Below are positions 9,293-20,541 of a stretch of 64,000 nt of DNA, piece after piece. Position 1 is the first letter of the stretch, and the number at the start of each line of letters is the position of its first letter. Where the stretch lies: the NCBI RefSeq assembly GCF_000153345.1, contig NZ_CH724126.1:470493-534492 (forward strand), read 5' to 3'. The notes beneath the pieces were generated by a model, which ran no database searches, had not been told where the DNA came from, and saw only the letters and a program-made list of their open reading frames with translations. Both the position numbers and the translations under genes were made by a program. Source of the DNA: Neptuniibacter caesariensis (GTDB lineage Bacteria; Pseudomonadota; Gammaproteobacteria; Pseudomonadales; Balneatricaceae).

Positions 9293-10324
9293 TCAACGTC
9301 CTTTCAGCTCAACGAGCCTGATGGTGTCATTATTTTTGACCTGTAACAGGTCCGCGTATTCCCGGCTGAGTTCGGCAATTCCCTGGCGTTCATAAAGGGA
9401 GCTCAAACAACATCTGAACCCGTTAGCCTGAGTATTACTTAGCAGAAAATGGATGTGGTCAGGTGTTTCTTCCGCCTTGTCGATCAGCCTGACTTTTGCA
9501 TAGCGGCTTTCGCGTATGGCTCTGATTTTCTCTAAAGGCGCGGTAATCGTAGGTCCGGCATCAAAGATATCCACATAGTTCTCGAAGCGGAAACCTTCAT
9601 TTTCCAGCATTCTCTTGGCGGGTTCCGTATTGGTATGAACCCTGCCGATGACCTGCTGAGCCTCCTCCGGCAGGAGATGGAGGTAGATTGTGTATTTGGG
9701 CATTAATTCGGCGATAAAGACCTTGTTCCCTGAACCGGTCAGATAATCCGCTTCGGAATAATCCATCGCAAAGAACTTTCTCCCCAGACCTTCCCAGAAG
9801 GGAGAACGCCCGTGTTCGTCAGAGTAGCCTCGCATCTCCGCGATAACGCGTTCAGAAAACCGTTGCGGGTGTTCAGCCATAAATAGAAAACGGCTTTTAG
9901 AGAGCAGGCTGCCATTTTGTGAATGACGATGATCGGGTTTCAGGTAAAGTGTGCAGACTTCACTACAGCCGGTGTAATCATTACACAGGTATAGCGTATT
10001 GAAGCGATTGTGGATATCCAGTTCTCGCGATGCATGTACCACGGTGCCTAGTCGGTAGTGATACCAGGGAGCATCGAGCCCGACTGAGGCTTCAATGCCA
10101 GTGGTCCCCACGACCTGATCGGTCTCGCTGTCCACAAGCACAAAGAGATAGCTTTGTGCGCCAGGGCGATCCAGATCTCGAGCCAGGGCTTGTGTACTGC
10201 GTTCAATCTTTTTTTGCAGCAGTTCTGTATTTTCCGGCAATGACGTAAAGCCGGGTCCAGATTCAACAGCGATCTGATGTAAGGTATCCAGATCTTCAAT
10301 GGCTATCGGGCGAATGTAGTACAT
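9293..10324 (-). CDS. astA: Arginine N-succinyltransferase
   Basis: First enzyme of the AST pathway, transferring succinyl from succinyl-CoA to the alpha-amino group of arginine; 343 residues with a GNAT-like fold. The N-terminal YYIRPIAIEDLDTLHQIA, the motif GRSPFWEGLGRKFFAMDY and the GPTI-containing FDAGPTI segment are typical AstA/AruF/AruG features. Only one subunit gene is present, unlike the aruF-aruG pair of Pseudomonas. The gene follows the DUF1338 gene after 23 bases. Confidence 0.92.
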   Translation of the reverse strand: MYYIRPIAIEDLDTLHQIAVESGPGFTSLPENTELLQKKIERSTQALARDLDRPGAQSYLFVLVDSETDQVVGTTGIEASVGLDAPWYHYRLGTVVHASRELDIHNRFNTLYLCNDYTGCSEVCTLYLKPDHRHSQNGSLLSKSRFLFMAEHPQRFSERVIAEMRGYSDEHGRSPFWEGLGRKFFAMDYSEADYLTGSGNKVFIAELMPKYTIYLHLLPEEAQQVIGRVHTNTEPAKRMLENEGFRFENYVDIFDAGPTITAPLEKIRAIRESRYAKVRLIDKAEETPDHIHFLLSNTQANGFRCCLSSLYERQGIAELSREYADLLQVKNNDTIRLVELKGR

Positions 10325-10347
10325 AGGCGATCTCCATCTGTTTCCGC

Positions 10348-11154
10348 TTATGACTGAGTGTCAGTGCTCTCGAAAATCTTGTCCGCTGAGGCTGCTACAA
10401 AGCCCTGATACAACGATCCGTCGTCCAGTGGGTAACGTTTGGCAAACTCGTAGTAGCATCCTGGGATTTCAGCGGAACAATCGGAAAAATTCACAAGGAC
10501 TTTTTTGGCAAGCGTGGATGACTGTTCCAGATATTCGTCAGGGCTGCCTTTGACTTCACCTCCAGCGCTATTGAGAAGGACGCCATTGTCTTTGAGGAAC
10601 TGGTTCACTTCAGTGATGTTGTTGTGGGAAGTCAGGGCGTTGATGAAAATGGTGAAATGGTTGGGCCTGAAGCCAAACGCTGCTAGCCATGCTGCATATT
10701 CGCTCTGTTCAAGGAGTTGTTGGTAGTCTTTATAGCTCAGGTTCCAGGGTCTTCCTGAGTAGCAGAAGTTATCAGCCATGTAACTGTCAGGTTCTAATTC
10801 GGCGATCAAATTGTGTACCAGAAGCTGGTTTTCATTGCTCAATGACTCGGTCAAAAGCTGGCTAATGAAAATCTTCGGAAGAGCCGGGTCTTCGTGTTGA
10901 AAATGTTGCGCGTAGAGTTGTTTTGCAGGGAAGTGATATTCACCTGAAGGTTGGTACCCAGACTCTAAGAATGGCCGAGCGATCTTTTCGATGTTGACAT
11001 CTTCCAGGTCAAAAGTACGCAGGGCGATATGATCATTAATTATCTGGTAGTTCAGCTCGCTAAACAGTTTATAGATACGAAGCGCTTCCGGTGTTATTTC
11101 TAAATAGTCCTGCCACATCGCTTCCAGTAATTTATTCAGGTATGGCTTCAACAT
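10348..11154 (-). CDS. DUF1338 (HglS-like) metalloenzyme inside the AST operon
   Basis: Protein of 268 residues of the DUF1338 family, a vicinal-oxygen-chelate-type fold. A characterised member (HglS) turns 2-oxoadipate into D-2-hydroxyglutarate with Fe(II). Probable metal ligands are visible: His in NDHIALRTF (about residue 38), His in RPNHFTIF (about 165) and Glu in YYEFAKRY. The C-terminal YQGFVAASADKIFEST is also typical. It overlaps the M20 gene by 7 bases. Its place in an arginine operon suggests a role on a 2-oxo or succinylated intermediate, or lysine/arginine cross-catabolism; this is inference. Confidence 0.8.
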   Translation of the reverse strand: MLKPYLNKLLEAMWQDYLEITPEALRIYKLFSELNYQIINDHIALRTFDLEDVNIEKIARPFLESGYQPSGEYHFPAKQLYAQHFQHEDPALPKIFISQLLTESLSNENQLLVHNLIAELEPDSYMADNFCYSGRPWNLSYKDYQQLLEQSEYAAWLAAFGFRPNHFTIFINALTSHNNITEVNQFLKDNGVLLNSAGGEVKGSPDEYLEQSSTLAKKVLVNFSDCSAEIPGCYYEFAKRYPLDDGSLYQGFVAASADKIFESTDTQS

Positions 11155-12419
11155 ATTTTTTCCCCTGTTTCTGACTGCTTCAGGAAAGGCAGGCCTTCAG
11201 TGGCTATATGCATTAAGAGTAGCGCACTCAGCTGAGCCCGGTGGCTGAGGCTGGGAAGTTCGATGTATTCCTGATCACTGTGGATAAAGTTCCCTTTCAC
11301 GCCCAGGGTGTCGATATTGGGTAATCCGGCAGCACTAAGGTTGTTGCCATCGCAGCAACCCCCCGTGGCTTGCCAATGGATGGGAACTCCCAGTTGTGAT
11401 GAGCATCGCTGTAGTAGGTTGAAAAGACTTTGGTGTTCACTATCAAATCGTTTCGGCATGCGGCCGAACTGGCCGTGTAGAGATACCTGATAGCCTTCGT
11501 CGCGGCTATGGGTGGTACAGATATCTTCCAGAGTCTGCACACACCAGGCGGCATCCTCAGCAGCGTTGATACGTATATTAAATTTAAACACCGCCAGGTC
11601 AGGGACTTTATTGGTGGTCTCTCCCGCCTGGATCATTCCAGTATTTAAGGTGAGTCCCGGGCGGGTATGATTCAATTTATCCAACTCCAGCATGATTAAT
11701 GCGGCTTTGTTGATCGCATTACGGCCTTTTTCGGGTTCACGACCGGCATGGGCAGCACGTCCCTCTACTTTAATAGTGAAGTTCCCGCTGCCTTTGCGCT
11801 CTCCCGCCAGACTGCCATCCGGCAGGGCGGGTTCATAGATAAGCCCAAGATGATGTTTTGCTGCTTCTTTCTCAAGAATGGGCGCAGAGCCGGGGGAACC
11901 GATCTCTTCGTCGGGATTCAGGAGAACAGTCCAGCCAATGTTCTCGCGAAGGGGATGCTGTTCAAGTGCTTCTAATGCTGAAAGCATCACCAGAATCCCG
12001 CCTTTCATATCGGCGGCACCGGGAGCATTTAACCGGTTTCGATCAATCCTTGTTGCATGTTGGAAATTACAGTCTGGAGGAAAAACTGTGTCGGTATGCC
12101 CACACATAAGGATCTGTACAGGCGCGTTGGGACGCTTGTTAAAGTGCCATAGGTCGCCCAGAGGTTGTGAACTGATCTGACCTGAAAAATTCATCCGTTC
12201 CCAGGGATGAACCTCTATTCTCTCCGCTGAGTCAGCTAGCGGTGTAAAAAGTGTACTGAAAAACTCCCCAGTACGGTTCACCCCGACAGGGTTCAGTGAG
12301 CTGCTGTTGATCTCTACCAGCGATAATAACTGTTCTTCACGGATCTGCTGCTTACTGTCGATAAACTGCAACAGATCCTGGCAGGTAGTATCTATCACGA
12401 ATGGTTTAAAGTTGCCCAT
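11148..12419 (-). CDS. M20 family metallopeptidase/deacylase
   Basis: Zinc-dependent amidohydrolase of 423 residues, M20 family (ArgE, DapE and carboxypeptidase G2 relatives). Metal ligands: His in MCGHTDTVFP, Asp in GAADMKGG, the Glu pair in NPDEEIGS, and a later His near the C-terminus in NFIHSDQEY. The dimerisation/lid insert is present (GRAAHAGREPEKG). It sits between astC and the DUF1338 gene, where the operon otherwise lacks astE. The family includes succinyl-diaminopimelate desuccinylase, so it could perform the missing succinylglutamate desuccinylase step. That substitution is my inference. Confidence 0.8.
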   Translation of the reverse strand: MGNFKPFVIDTTCQDLLQFIDSKQQIREEQLLSLVEINSSSLNPVGVNRTGEFFSTLFTPLADSAERIEVHPWERMNFSGQISSQPLGDLWHFNKRPNAPVQILMCGHTDTVFPPDCNFQHATRIDRNRLNAPGAADMKGGILVMLSALEALEQHPLRENIGWTVLLNPDEEIGSPGSAPILEKEAAKHHLGLIYEPALPDGSLAGERKGSGNFTIKVEGRAAHAGREPEKGRNAINKAALIMLELDKLNHTRPGLTLNTGMIQAGETTNKVPDLAVFKFNIRINAAEDAAWCVQTLEDICTTHSRDEGYQVSLHGQFGRMPKRFDSEHQSLFNLLQRCSSQLGVPIHWQATGGCCDGNNLSAAGLPNIDTLGVKGNFIHSDQEYIELPSLSHRAQLSALLLMHIATEGLPFLKQSETGEKIC

Positions 12420-12431
12420 ACTTGTGCCCCC

Positions 12432-13673
<1,242 letters not shown>

Positions 13674-13735
13674 CTATAAGTTTAGTCTGAATAGGAAAAA
13701 GTGGTTTTTCAGGCTGTTAAGCCAGGCAGGGATGT

Positions 13736-15853
13736 TTAATTAAACAGATCTACCCGGGGGTCTATGGACCGTTTATCGCAGGTTTTGTCTAAGTTGCAGG
13801 CACCACAGAAGTGCTGGCAATCGGTATAGTTAGAGGTGAACTGGGTGAGGCTCACCGGTTGGCTAATTAGGTACCCTTGCATCAAAGTACATTGGTTTCG
13901 ATTGAGGAAGGCCATCTGGGCCTGGTTCTCGACACCTTCAGCAACAACGCTTAAGCCCAGCTGTTTGGTCATCGCAATAATGGTCGAGGTGATCGCCATA
14001 TTATCACGGTCAGAGGGGATGTCCTGAAGAAAAGAGCGATCAATTTTCAGTAGATCAACCGGCATTTTTTTCAGGTAACTGAGTGATGAATAGCCGGTAC
14101 CGAAATCATCAATTGCCAGGCTGATGCCCTTTTGCTTGATGCTGTTGAGGATATCAATAGCCGTCGACATGTCACGCATCAGCATGCTTTCAGTGATCTC
14201 AAGCTCTAGCCAGCGCGGATCAAGGCCCGATGTCTCAATTGCTTCCTCTATATGGCTGATCAGCGCGGGATCATCGAATTGCCTTGTGGATAAGTTAACG
14301 CAAACCTTGATCGGCGGTAGCCCCAAATCTTGAATGGCTTTCGCTGCTTTACAGGCTTCCGCCATCACCCAGCGACCGATCGGAATGATCAGTCCTGTCT
14401 CTTCGGCGTGTGGAATAAACTCATCCGGCGGAATTGGACCGTCTAATGGATGGTCCCAGCGTAAAAGCGCTTCTATTGCGGTGATCTTGCCATTATCAGC
14501 GCTGATCTGCGGCTGATAAACTAAACGCAGCTGGTTACCGTCTAATGCACTGCGCAGATCATGCTCAATACTCAGGGTGCGCTGTGCCTCTTCATCCATA
14601 TGCTGTTCGTAAAAGGCAAAGGTATTACGCCCGCTCTTTTTGGCGTAGTACATGGCGAGATCAGCATTTCTTAGCAGGTCGCTGGCGTCAGGGCTATCAA
14701 GGCCGATTAAGGTGATCCCGATACTCACCGTAATACTGATCTCATGAGGGCCAATATGAATGGGTTGAGCAAGCAGACTTAGCACTTCATTGGTACGTTC
14801 AATAACATGAGTTCGGTCATTACAGTTACGGAAAATAATGGTGAACTCGTCTCCACCCAGACGGAATACAGAGGTACGTTGTCGTGTGCAAAAGTTGAGT
14901 CGGCTGGCGATAGTTGTTAGCAGTGCATCCCCAGCTTCATGGCCCATCGTGTCATTGATCTGTTTAAAGTGGTCAAGATCCAGAAGCAGTAATGCATTGA
15001 GTCCTTGCTCCTGTGGTGAGTCAAGGTACTGATCGAGGGTTCTGCGAAAACTGCGTCGATTACCCAGATTGGTAAGCGGATCATAGTAGGCCATCTTCTC
15101 CATCTGAGCGTCGTGCTCTTTAATCTGTGAAATATCTTCACTAACAGACACAAAATTGATGATATTTCCCAGTTCATCGTGAATCGGAGAGATATTTTGT
15201 AGTGACCAATAGGTTGAGCCATTCTTGCGCTTATTAAGCAGAGTGCCTCGCCACTGCTGGTGGTTCAGCACGGTTCCCCATAACTCTTTATAGGTTTCAA
15301 GCGTTGTTTTTTCTGAGCGAAGAAAGTTTGGGCGCTTGCCTTTTATCTCTTCCAGATTCCACCCCGTTATCTCAGTGAAGCGCTGGTTAGCATACTCGAT
15401 CTGGCCTTTGGGGTCGGTGATAACAACGGCGCTACCTGTGTTTTCTACTGCATTGCGAAACACTTTTAGCTCGCGGGCCTGTTGGGCACTTTTACTAGAG
15501 TTACGCAGGGTGATAAATAATCTGGGGTTGGCTGTACCTTTATCTACCAGCGTGAACTCTGATCGTAGCAGTAGATGCTCGCCCGCTAAATCAATAACCA
15601 GGTGTGTTGCATAAGCGTCTCCCTCACCTTTGAGAAGGCTATCGATATGGGGTTGGATCGCTTGGGCGAAATGTTTGGGGAGATCCTGGTTTGGAGTTTT
15701 ATTAAAACTTCCCCAGATCAACTCGGAAGCAAATGGATTGCAATCCAAACAATTGAGGTTTCTGTCCAGAACAAGCACACCAATAGAGGAGTGGCTGAAC
15801 CAATCCATCGAAATGCTGTTGCTTGCACTATTTTGGGTATCTTGAATGGACAT
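13736..15853 (-). CDS. PAS-PAS-GGDEF-EAL cyclic-di-GMP protein with C-terminal Cys cluster
   Basis: Cytoplasmic signalling protein of 705 residues. There are two PAS domains (about 15-130 and 135-255, the second with VVITDPKGQIEYANQRFTEITGW), then a GGDEF domain with an intact RLGGDEF motif, then an EAL domain with EALLRW and DDFGTGYSSLSYLKK, both potentially active. Unusual: the last 40 residues carry Cys in the pattern C-x3-C-x2-C-x5-C (DCQHFCGACNLDKTC), which could hold a metal or an iron-sulfur cluster and give redox or oxygen sensing. It is transcribed in the same direction as astC but is probably a separate unit. Confidence 0.88.
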   Translation of the reverse strand: MSIQDTQNSASNSISMDWFSHSSIGVLVLDRNLNCLDCNPFASELIWGSFNKTPNQDLPKHFAQAIQPHIDSLLKGEGDAYATHLVIDLAGEHLLLRSEFTLVDKGTANPRLFITLRNSSKSAQQARELKVFRNAVENTGSAVVITDPKGQIEYANQRFTEITGWNLEEIKGKRPNFLRSEKTTLETYKELWGTVLNHQQWRGTLLNKRKNGSTYWSLQNISPIHDELGNIINFVSVSEDISQIKEHDAQMEKMAYYDPLTNLGNRRSFRRTLDQYLDSPQEQGLNALLLLDLDHFKQINDTMGHEAGDALLTTIASRLNFCTRQRTSVFRLGGDEFTIIFRNCNDRTHVIERTNEVLSLLAQPIHIGPHEISITVSIGITLIGLDSPDASDLLRNADLAMYYAKKSGRNTFAFYEQHMDEEAQRTLSIEHDLRSALDGNQLRLVYQPQISADNGKITAIEALLRWDHPLDGPIPPDEFIPHAEETGLIIPIGRWVMAEACKAAKAIQDLGLPPIKVCVNLSTRQFDDPALISHIEEAIETSGLDPRWLELEITESMLMRDMSTAIDILNSIKQKGISLAIDDFGTGYSSLSYLKKMPVDLLKIDRSFLQDIPSDRDNMAITSTIIAMTKQLGLSVVAEGVENQAQMAFLNRNQCTLMQGYLISQPVSLTQFTSNYTDCQHFCGACNLDKTCDKRSIDPRVDLFN

Positions 15854-15944
15854 TAATCTTGTTTGAATTATTAAGCTTTAGATAAGCCATTCTGCGATAT
15901 TTTTTGTTTGAATTGTTTAGATGTTACATAAAACTGTAGCCTAG

Positions 15945-15958
15945 TTGACCTGAGTCAA
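15945..15958. promoter_or_regulatory. FNR-like dyad upstream of the GGDEF-EAL gene
   Basis: TTGACCTGAGTCAA is a perfect dyad with a 4-base centre, close to the FNR/Anr consensus TTGAT-N4-ATCAA but with C/G at the inner position. It lies about 90 bp upstream of the minus-strand start at 15853. The remainder of 15854-16076 is AT-rich without a gene. One match of this kind can occur by chance. Confidence 0.3.
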
Positions 15959-16076
15959 ACTTCTATTGGCTTGAACCTGATTGTTAATGAATGTTTTATG
16001 AAAATGAATAAAAAGTGTTCATATTCTTGGGGTTAGTGATAAGGGCGTAAAGGGTGAAGGGGGATGGCTAGTCATC

Positions 16077-16107
16077 AAAAAAAGACCCCGCTTTTTATGG
16101 CAGGGTC
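16077..16107 (-). terminator. Rho-independent terminator of the GST gene
   Basis: Read on the minus strand, GACCCTGC and GCGGGGTC form an 8-bp stem with one mismatch around an 8-nt loop, followed by seven T. It lies 16 bases beyond the GST stop. Confidence 0.75.
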
Positions 16108-16122
16108 ACTAGAGGGGCTGGC

Positions 16123-16845
16123 TTAAGAGTTTTGGGCCGGAATCTTCCAGCCTGTTTGTACGGAATCTTTCTGTTTAAAGCGCTCTATATACTGCTGTGT
16201 TTGTTTGAATTTACTTAATTCCAGGATCTCTCCCGCCGCATAAAAACGATCCAGCGTGTCTATCCATGGAGCAAGGGCAATATCTGCGATAGAAAACTCG
16301 CCTGCTATCCAGTCCTGACCAGAGAGTTGTTGTTCGACCACATTGAGCAGCCTTTTAACCTCATCCACATAACGCTGTTTAGGCCGCGGATCTTCTATCT
16401 CCTTGCCAGCGTAGGCGTGGAAGAAGCCCAATTGCCCGAACATAGGGCCAGCGCCGCCCATTTGAAACATCAGCCACTGAATGATTTTGGCTTTTTCTCT
16501 CGGCGTATTACCGATGAGCTTGCCGGTTTTCTCAGCAAAGTAGATCAGTATGGCTCCGCTTTCGAAAAGGCCAATGGGTTTCCCATCAGGGCCGTTAGGA
16601 TCGATGATTGCTGGGATCTTGTTGTTAGGGTTCAGAGAGAGAAACTCCGGGCTTTTTACATCACTGTCGGCCAGGGTCACTCTGTGAGCTTCATAAGGCA
16701 ATTGAAGTTCTTCTAGGGCAATAGACACTTTGACGCCGTTAGGCGTGCCCAGTGAGTAAAGCTGAATCCGTTCAGGGTGCTTTGCTGGCCAGCGCTGAGC
16801 AATGGGGTATTGCTCAACGCTTGGATAGTCAATTGGGTTGCTCAT
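16123..16845 (-). CDS. Glutathione S-transferase, YghU/YfcG-type
   Basis: Cytoplasmic GST of 240 residues. The N-terminal thioredoxin fold begins at IQLYSLGTPNGVKVSIAL, continues through NPNNKIPAIIDPNG and includes the ESGAILIYFAEKTG glutathione-binding segment. The all-helical C-terminal domain follows, with FSIADIALAPWI. The extended N-terminus (about 28 residues before the first strand) is typical of the Ure2p-like/Nu class. It follows the Old Yellow Enzyme gene after 9 bases on the same strand, so the two are probably co-transcribed for electrophile or quinone detoxification. Confidence 0.88.
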   Translation of the reverse strand: MSNPIDYPSVEQYPIAQRWPAKHPERIQLYSLGTPNGVKVSIALEELQLPYEAHRVTLADSDVKSPEFLSLNPNNKIPAIIDPNGPDGKPIGLFESGAILIYFAEKTGKLIGNTPREKAKIIQWLMFQMGGAGPMFGQLGFFHAYAGKEIEDPRPKQRYVDEVKRLLNVVEQQLSGQDWIAGEFSIADIALAPWIDTLDRFYAAGEILELSKFKQTQQYIERFKQKDSVQTGWKIPAQNS

Positions 16846-16854
16846 ATCAAATGC

Positions 16855-17931
16855 TCACGCTGAGAGTGTTGGATAATCGTTATAGCCTTCTGGGCCGCGT
16901 GTGTAAAAAGTAGTAGGGTTCGCTTCATTGAGTGCGGCACCGTTTTGAAAACGTTCAACCAGATCGGGGTTGGCGATAAAAGGTACGCCGAAAGCTACAG
17001 CTGTTAAGTCGCCAGCACTCACTGATCGGTTAGCTTCCTCTAAGTTGTAACCCATATTGCCAATCAGATTGCCTTTGTAGAACTCGTTCGCTGCGGCAAT
17101 GACATCTCCTGTTTGCTGGCCCAGGAAGTCGCTTCGCATCAGGTGCCAGTAGGCAAGGTTGCGGCCGTTAAGCTGCTTAGCTAACCAACGTGTGTGTCCT
17201 TCAGGGTCACTGTCGCTCATGCTGTTAAAGCCATTCAGTGGTGAGGTGCGAATCCCCACTTTGTCACTGCCCCAAACATCACAAACAACATCGAGTACCT
17301 CAAGCAGCAGTCGGGCACGGTTTTCCACATTTCCGCCATAGTTATCTTGGCGTTTGTTACTGCTATCGCGAAGAAAACTATCCAGCAGATAGCCGTTAGC
17401 GCCATGTACTTCTACACCGTCGAAAGCCGCCTCTTTCGCGTTGATTGCGGCCTGTTTAAAACCGGCAATAACATCGCTGATATCTTCAAGTGTCATTGCT
17501 CTGGGAACGGTATAAGGTTTTTTACCTTCACGGGTATAAACTTCATCTTCAATGGCGATCGCGCTCGGGGCAATCGGCTGAATGCTATTATTCAGATCAG
17601 GGTGGCACGCACGCCCTCCATGCCAAAGCTGTAAGAATATTTTTCCACCCGCTTGATGCACTGCATCCGTCACTTTTTTCCAGCCTTCGATCTGAGCCTG
17701 AGAATAGATGCCAGGCTCGTTGATGAATGCACAGCAGTTTTCCATCGCCATGGTGGCTTCTGCGATGATCAATCCAGCGCTGGCGCGATCAGCATAGTGT
17801 TGCGCGATAAGTTCGCCGGGCACATGCTCCGCTTCGGAACGGGCTCTGGTTAGGGGAGCCATTAGAATACGGTTTTTAAGTTCAACGCTGCCCAGAGTTG
17901 CCGGGCTGAATAGATTTGATTCTGAAGACAT
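16855..17931 (-). CDS. Old Yellow Enzyme-family NADH:flavin oxidoreductase (NemA-like)
   Basis: FMN-dependent ene-reductase of about 358 residues acting on activated alkenes and electrophiles. Motifs: LKNRILMAPLTRARS, IFLQLWHGGRA, the GVEVHGANGYLLDSFL barrel strand, and NKRQDNYGGNVENRARLLLE. An upstream in-frame extension to 18045 is hydrophilic, unconserved and lacks a ribosome site, so I choose the ATG at 17931, which gives the usual family length. It is followed by a GST gene. Confidence 0.88.
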   Translation of the reverse strand: MSSESNLFSPATLGSVELKNRILMAPLTRARSEAEHVPGELIAQHYADRASAGLIIAEATMAMENCCAFINEPGIYSQAQIEGWKKVTDAVHQAGGKIFLQLWHGGRACHPDLNNSIQPIAPSAIAIEDEVYTREGKKPYTVPRAMTLEDISDVIAGFKQAAINAKEAAFDGVEVHGANGYLLDSFLRDSSNKRQDNYGGNVENRARLLLEVLDVVCDVWGSDKVGIRTSPLNGFNSMSDSDPEGHTRWLAKQLNGRNLAYWHLMRSDFLGQQTGDVIAAANEFYKGNLIGNMGYNLEEANRSVSAGDLTAVAFGVPFIANPDLVERFQNGAALNEANPTTFYTRGPEGYNDYPTLSA

Positions 17932-18044
17932 CAGTTGCTCGTAAAATATTTGTTTAGACGATAACAACTGTATTAGAGAGTGATAAATGGAACAATCTTT
18001 GGTTTTGCAAAAGATTGTTGCAAATTTTGCGTATTGAATAGCCA

Positions 18045-18070
18045 AAAAAACGACCCATAGGTCGTTTTTT
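18045..18070 (-). terminator. Terminator after the first PII gene
   Basis: AAAAAACGACC (18045-18055) pairs with GGTCGTTTTTT (18060-18070) across a CATA loop. It lies 22 bases past the glnK stop on the minus strand and would also stop plus-strand transcription. Confidence 0.85.
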
Positions 18071-18092
18071 GTATTTTGATCAAGCGAGTTGC

Positions 18093-18464
<372 letters not shown>

Positions 18465-18581
18465 TCATGTGACTGACTACGGTATTAACTATAGTGAATT
18501 TTGCGCCCTAGTATACCCAGAAAGACCCCTCAGAGTACATTGGGATAGCGTTATCTGGAGTCATTTGCCTGGAAACGCAAA

Positions 18582-18602
18582 AAAGGGCGCAGAGCGCCCT
18601 TT
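18582..18602 (-). terminator. Rho-independent terminator of amtB
   Basis: On the minus strand AAAGGGCGC and GCGCCCTTT form a 9-bp stem around a 3-nt loop followed by a T run, 17 bases after the amtB stop. It separates amtB from the second PII gene. Confidence 0.85.
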
Positions 18603-18619
18603 AACTTATTGGTTGGAAA

Positions 18620-19876
18620 TTACTTAGCTGAAGTAAACTCAGGGTAAGCTTCCATACCACATTCAGAGATATCCACACCTTCGTACTCTTCTTCTTCGGA
18701 TACGCGGATGCCCATTACAGCTTTCAGCGCTAACCAAACAACCAGGCTTGTACCGAATACCCATACGAAGATAGTCAATGCACCGATGATCTGACCAGAG
18801 AAGCTAGAGCCATCGTTAGTAACAGGTACCAGTAGCAGACCCAGAAGACCTACAACACCGTGTACAGAGATCGCACCAACAGGATCGTCAATTTTCAGTT
18901 TATCCAGAGTCAGGATGCTGAATACTACCAGCGCGCCACCCATTGCACCGAACAGAGTCGCCTGCAAAGCAGATGGTGTAGATGGTTCTGCAGTGATCGC
19001 AACCAGACCAGCCAGTGCACCGTTAAGTGCCATTGTCAGGTCAGCTTTACCGAACAGCATGCGAGCAACAATCAGCGCTGCTACAACACCACCCGCAGCC
19101 GCTGCGTTAGTGTTCATGAATACCACTGCTACAGCGTTAGAGTTTTCAACGTCAGATGTTGCCAGTACGGAACCACCGTTGAAACCAAACCAGCCCAACC
19201 ACAGTACAAATGTACCCAGAGTTGCTAGTGGCAGGTTTGCACCAGGGATCGCGTTTACTGCGCCATCTTTAGAGTATTTGCCTTTACGAGCACCCAGAAC
19301 CAGAACGCCAGCCAGAGCAGCTGCAGCACCCGCCATGTGTACGATGCCTGAACCTGCGAAGTCAGAGAAACCCAGATCGCCAAGTGTGTACATGCCGAAT
19401 ACAGAGTTACCGCCCCAAGTCCAAGAACCTTCCATTGGGTAGATGATACCTGTCATTACCACTGCGAAAGCCAGGAATGCCCAAAGCTTCATACGCTCAG
19501 CTACAGCACCAGATACGATAGACATAGCTGTTGCTACGAATACAACCTGGAAGAAGAAGTCTGCAGAAGGTGCGTAAGTTGCTGGTTCTTCAGCACCGGT
19601 GAAACCGTCACCAGTGATGCCAGACAGCAAGTAGTCACCGCCGTACATGATCGCGTAACCGCAAACCAGGTACATGATACAAGAGATCGCATACAGAGCG
19701 ATGTTCTTAGTCAGGATCTCAGTAGTATTTTTAGCACGTACCAGACCTGCTTCCAGCATGGCAAAGCCTGCTGCCATCCACATTACCAGTGCGCCACACA
19801 CTAGGAAGTAGAATGTGTCTAGTGCGTATTTCAGCTGAGTTACATCAGCTGCTGTTGAATTCAGAAGTTCTTCCAT
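18620..19876 (-). CDS. amtB: Ammonium transporter
   Basis: Inner-membrane ammonium channel of 418 residues with about eleven TM helices. Features: a conserved ALVMWMAAGFAMLEAGLVRAKN start, GSGIVHMAGAAAALAG and a VHGVVGLLG segment that carry the twin pore histidines, and WLGWFGFNGGS. There is no long periplasmic signal sequence. It is flanked by two PII genes, and PII trimers plug the cytoplasmic exit when nitrogen is plentiful. It is read from the upstream PII gene (gap 37 bases), so the sigma-54 promoter near 20340 probably drives both. Confidence 0.95.
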   Translation of the reverse strand: MEELLNSTAADVTQLKYALDTFYFLVCGALVMWMAAGFAMLEAGLVRAKNTTEILTKNIALYAISCIMYLVCGYAIMYGGDYLLSGITGDGFTGAEEPATYAPSADFFFQVVFVATAMSIVSGAVAERMKLWAFLAFAVVMTGIIYPMEGSWTWGGNSVFGMYTLGDLGFSDFAGSGIVHMAGAAAALAGVLVLGARKGKYSKDGAVNAIPGANLPLATLGTFVLWLGWFGFNGGSVLATSDVENSNAVAVVFMNTNAAAAGGVVAALIVARMLFGKADLTMALNGALAGLVAITAEPSTPSALQATLFGAMGGALVVFSILTLDKLKIDDPVGAISVHGVVGLLGLLLVPVTNDGSSFSGQIIGALTIFVWVFGTSLVVWLALKAVMGIRVSEEEEYEGVDISECGMEAYPEFTSAK

Positions 19877-19913
19877 TGGGTAGTTCCTCCAGAAGCTATC
19901 AGTAAGTCAGAAA

Positions 19914-20327
<414 letters not shown>

Positions 20328-20336
20328 TCAGGGTAT

Positions 20337-20352
20337 AGCGAAGGCTGTGCCA
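20337..20352 (-). promoter_or_regulatory. Sigma-54 promoter of glnK-amtB
   Basis: On the minus strand TGGCAC, 5 bases, TCGCT: the GG and GC dinucleotides are separated by exactly 10 bases as required for RpoN -24/-12 elements. Only the C at the second position of the -12 block departs from the consensus TTGCW. It lies about 85 bp before the glnK start. Confidence 0.7.
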
Positions 20353-20457
20353 TGTTTTAAAAATCATTTAAAAACAATGGGTTAAAAATACTATGGCGAT
20401 GCTGATTATTTTTTGTGCAATAAAATGGGGCGCGTGAAACTGGCTGGTTTTTGAAAA

Positions 20458-20474
20458 TGCACCAATTTGGTGCT
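20458..20474. promoter_or_regulatory. NtrC binding site upstream of glnK-amtB
   Basis: TGCACCAATTTGGTGCT matches the dyad NtrC consensus TGCACCA-N3-TGGTGCA at all but the last base. It is about 105 bp upstream of the sigma-54 element, a typical enhancer distance. A weaker TGCA/GGGGCG half-site lies at about 20416-20432. Confidence 0.75.
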
Positions 20475-20541
20475 CTATTGAACGATCTTGGATTGTTGTT
20501 ATAGTTGTGGGTAATAAATTGTTATTTTTTTAGGTAAAAAA

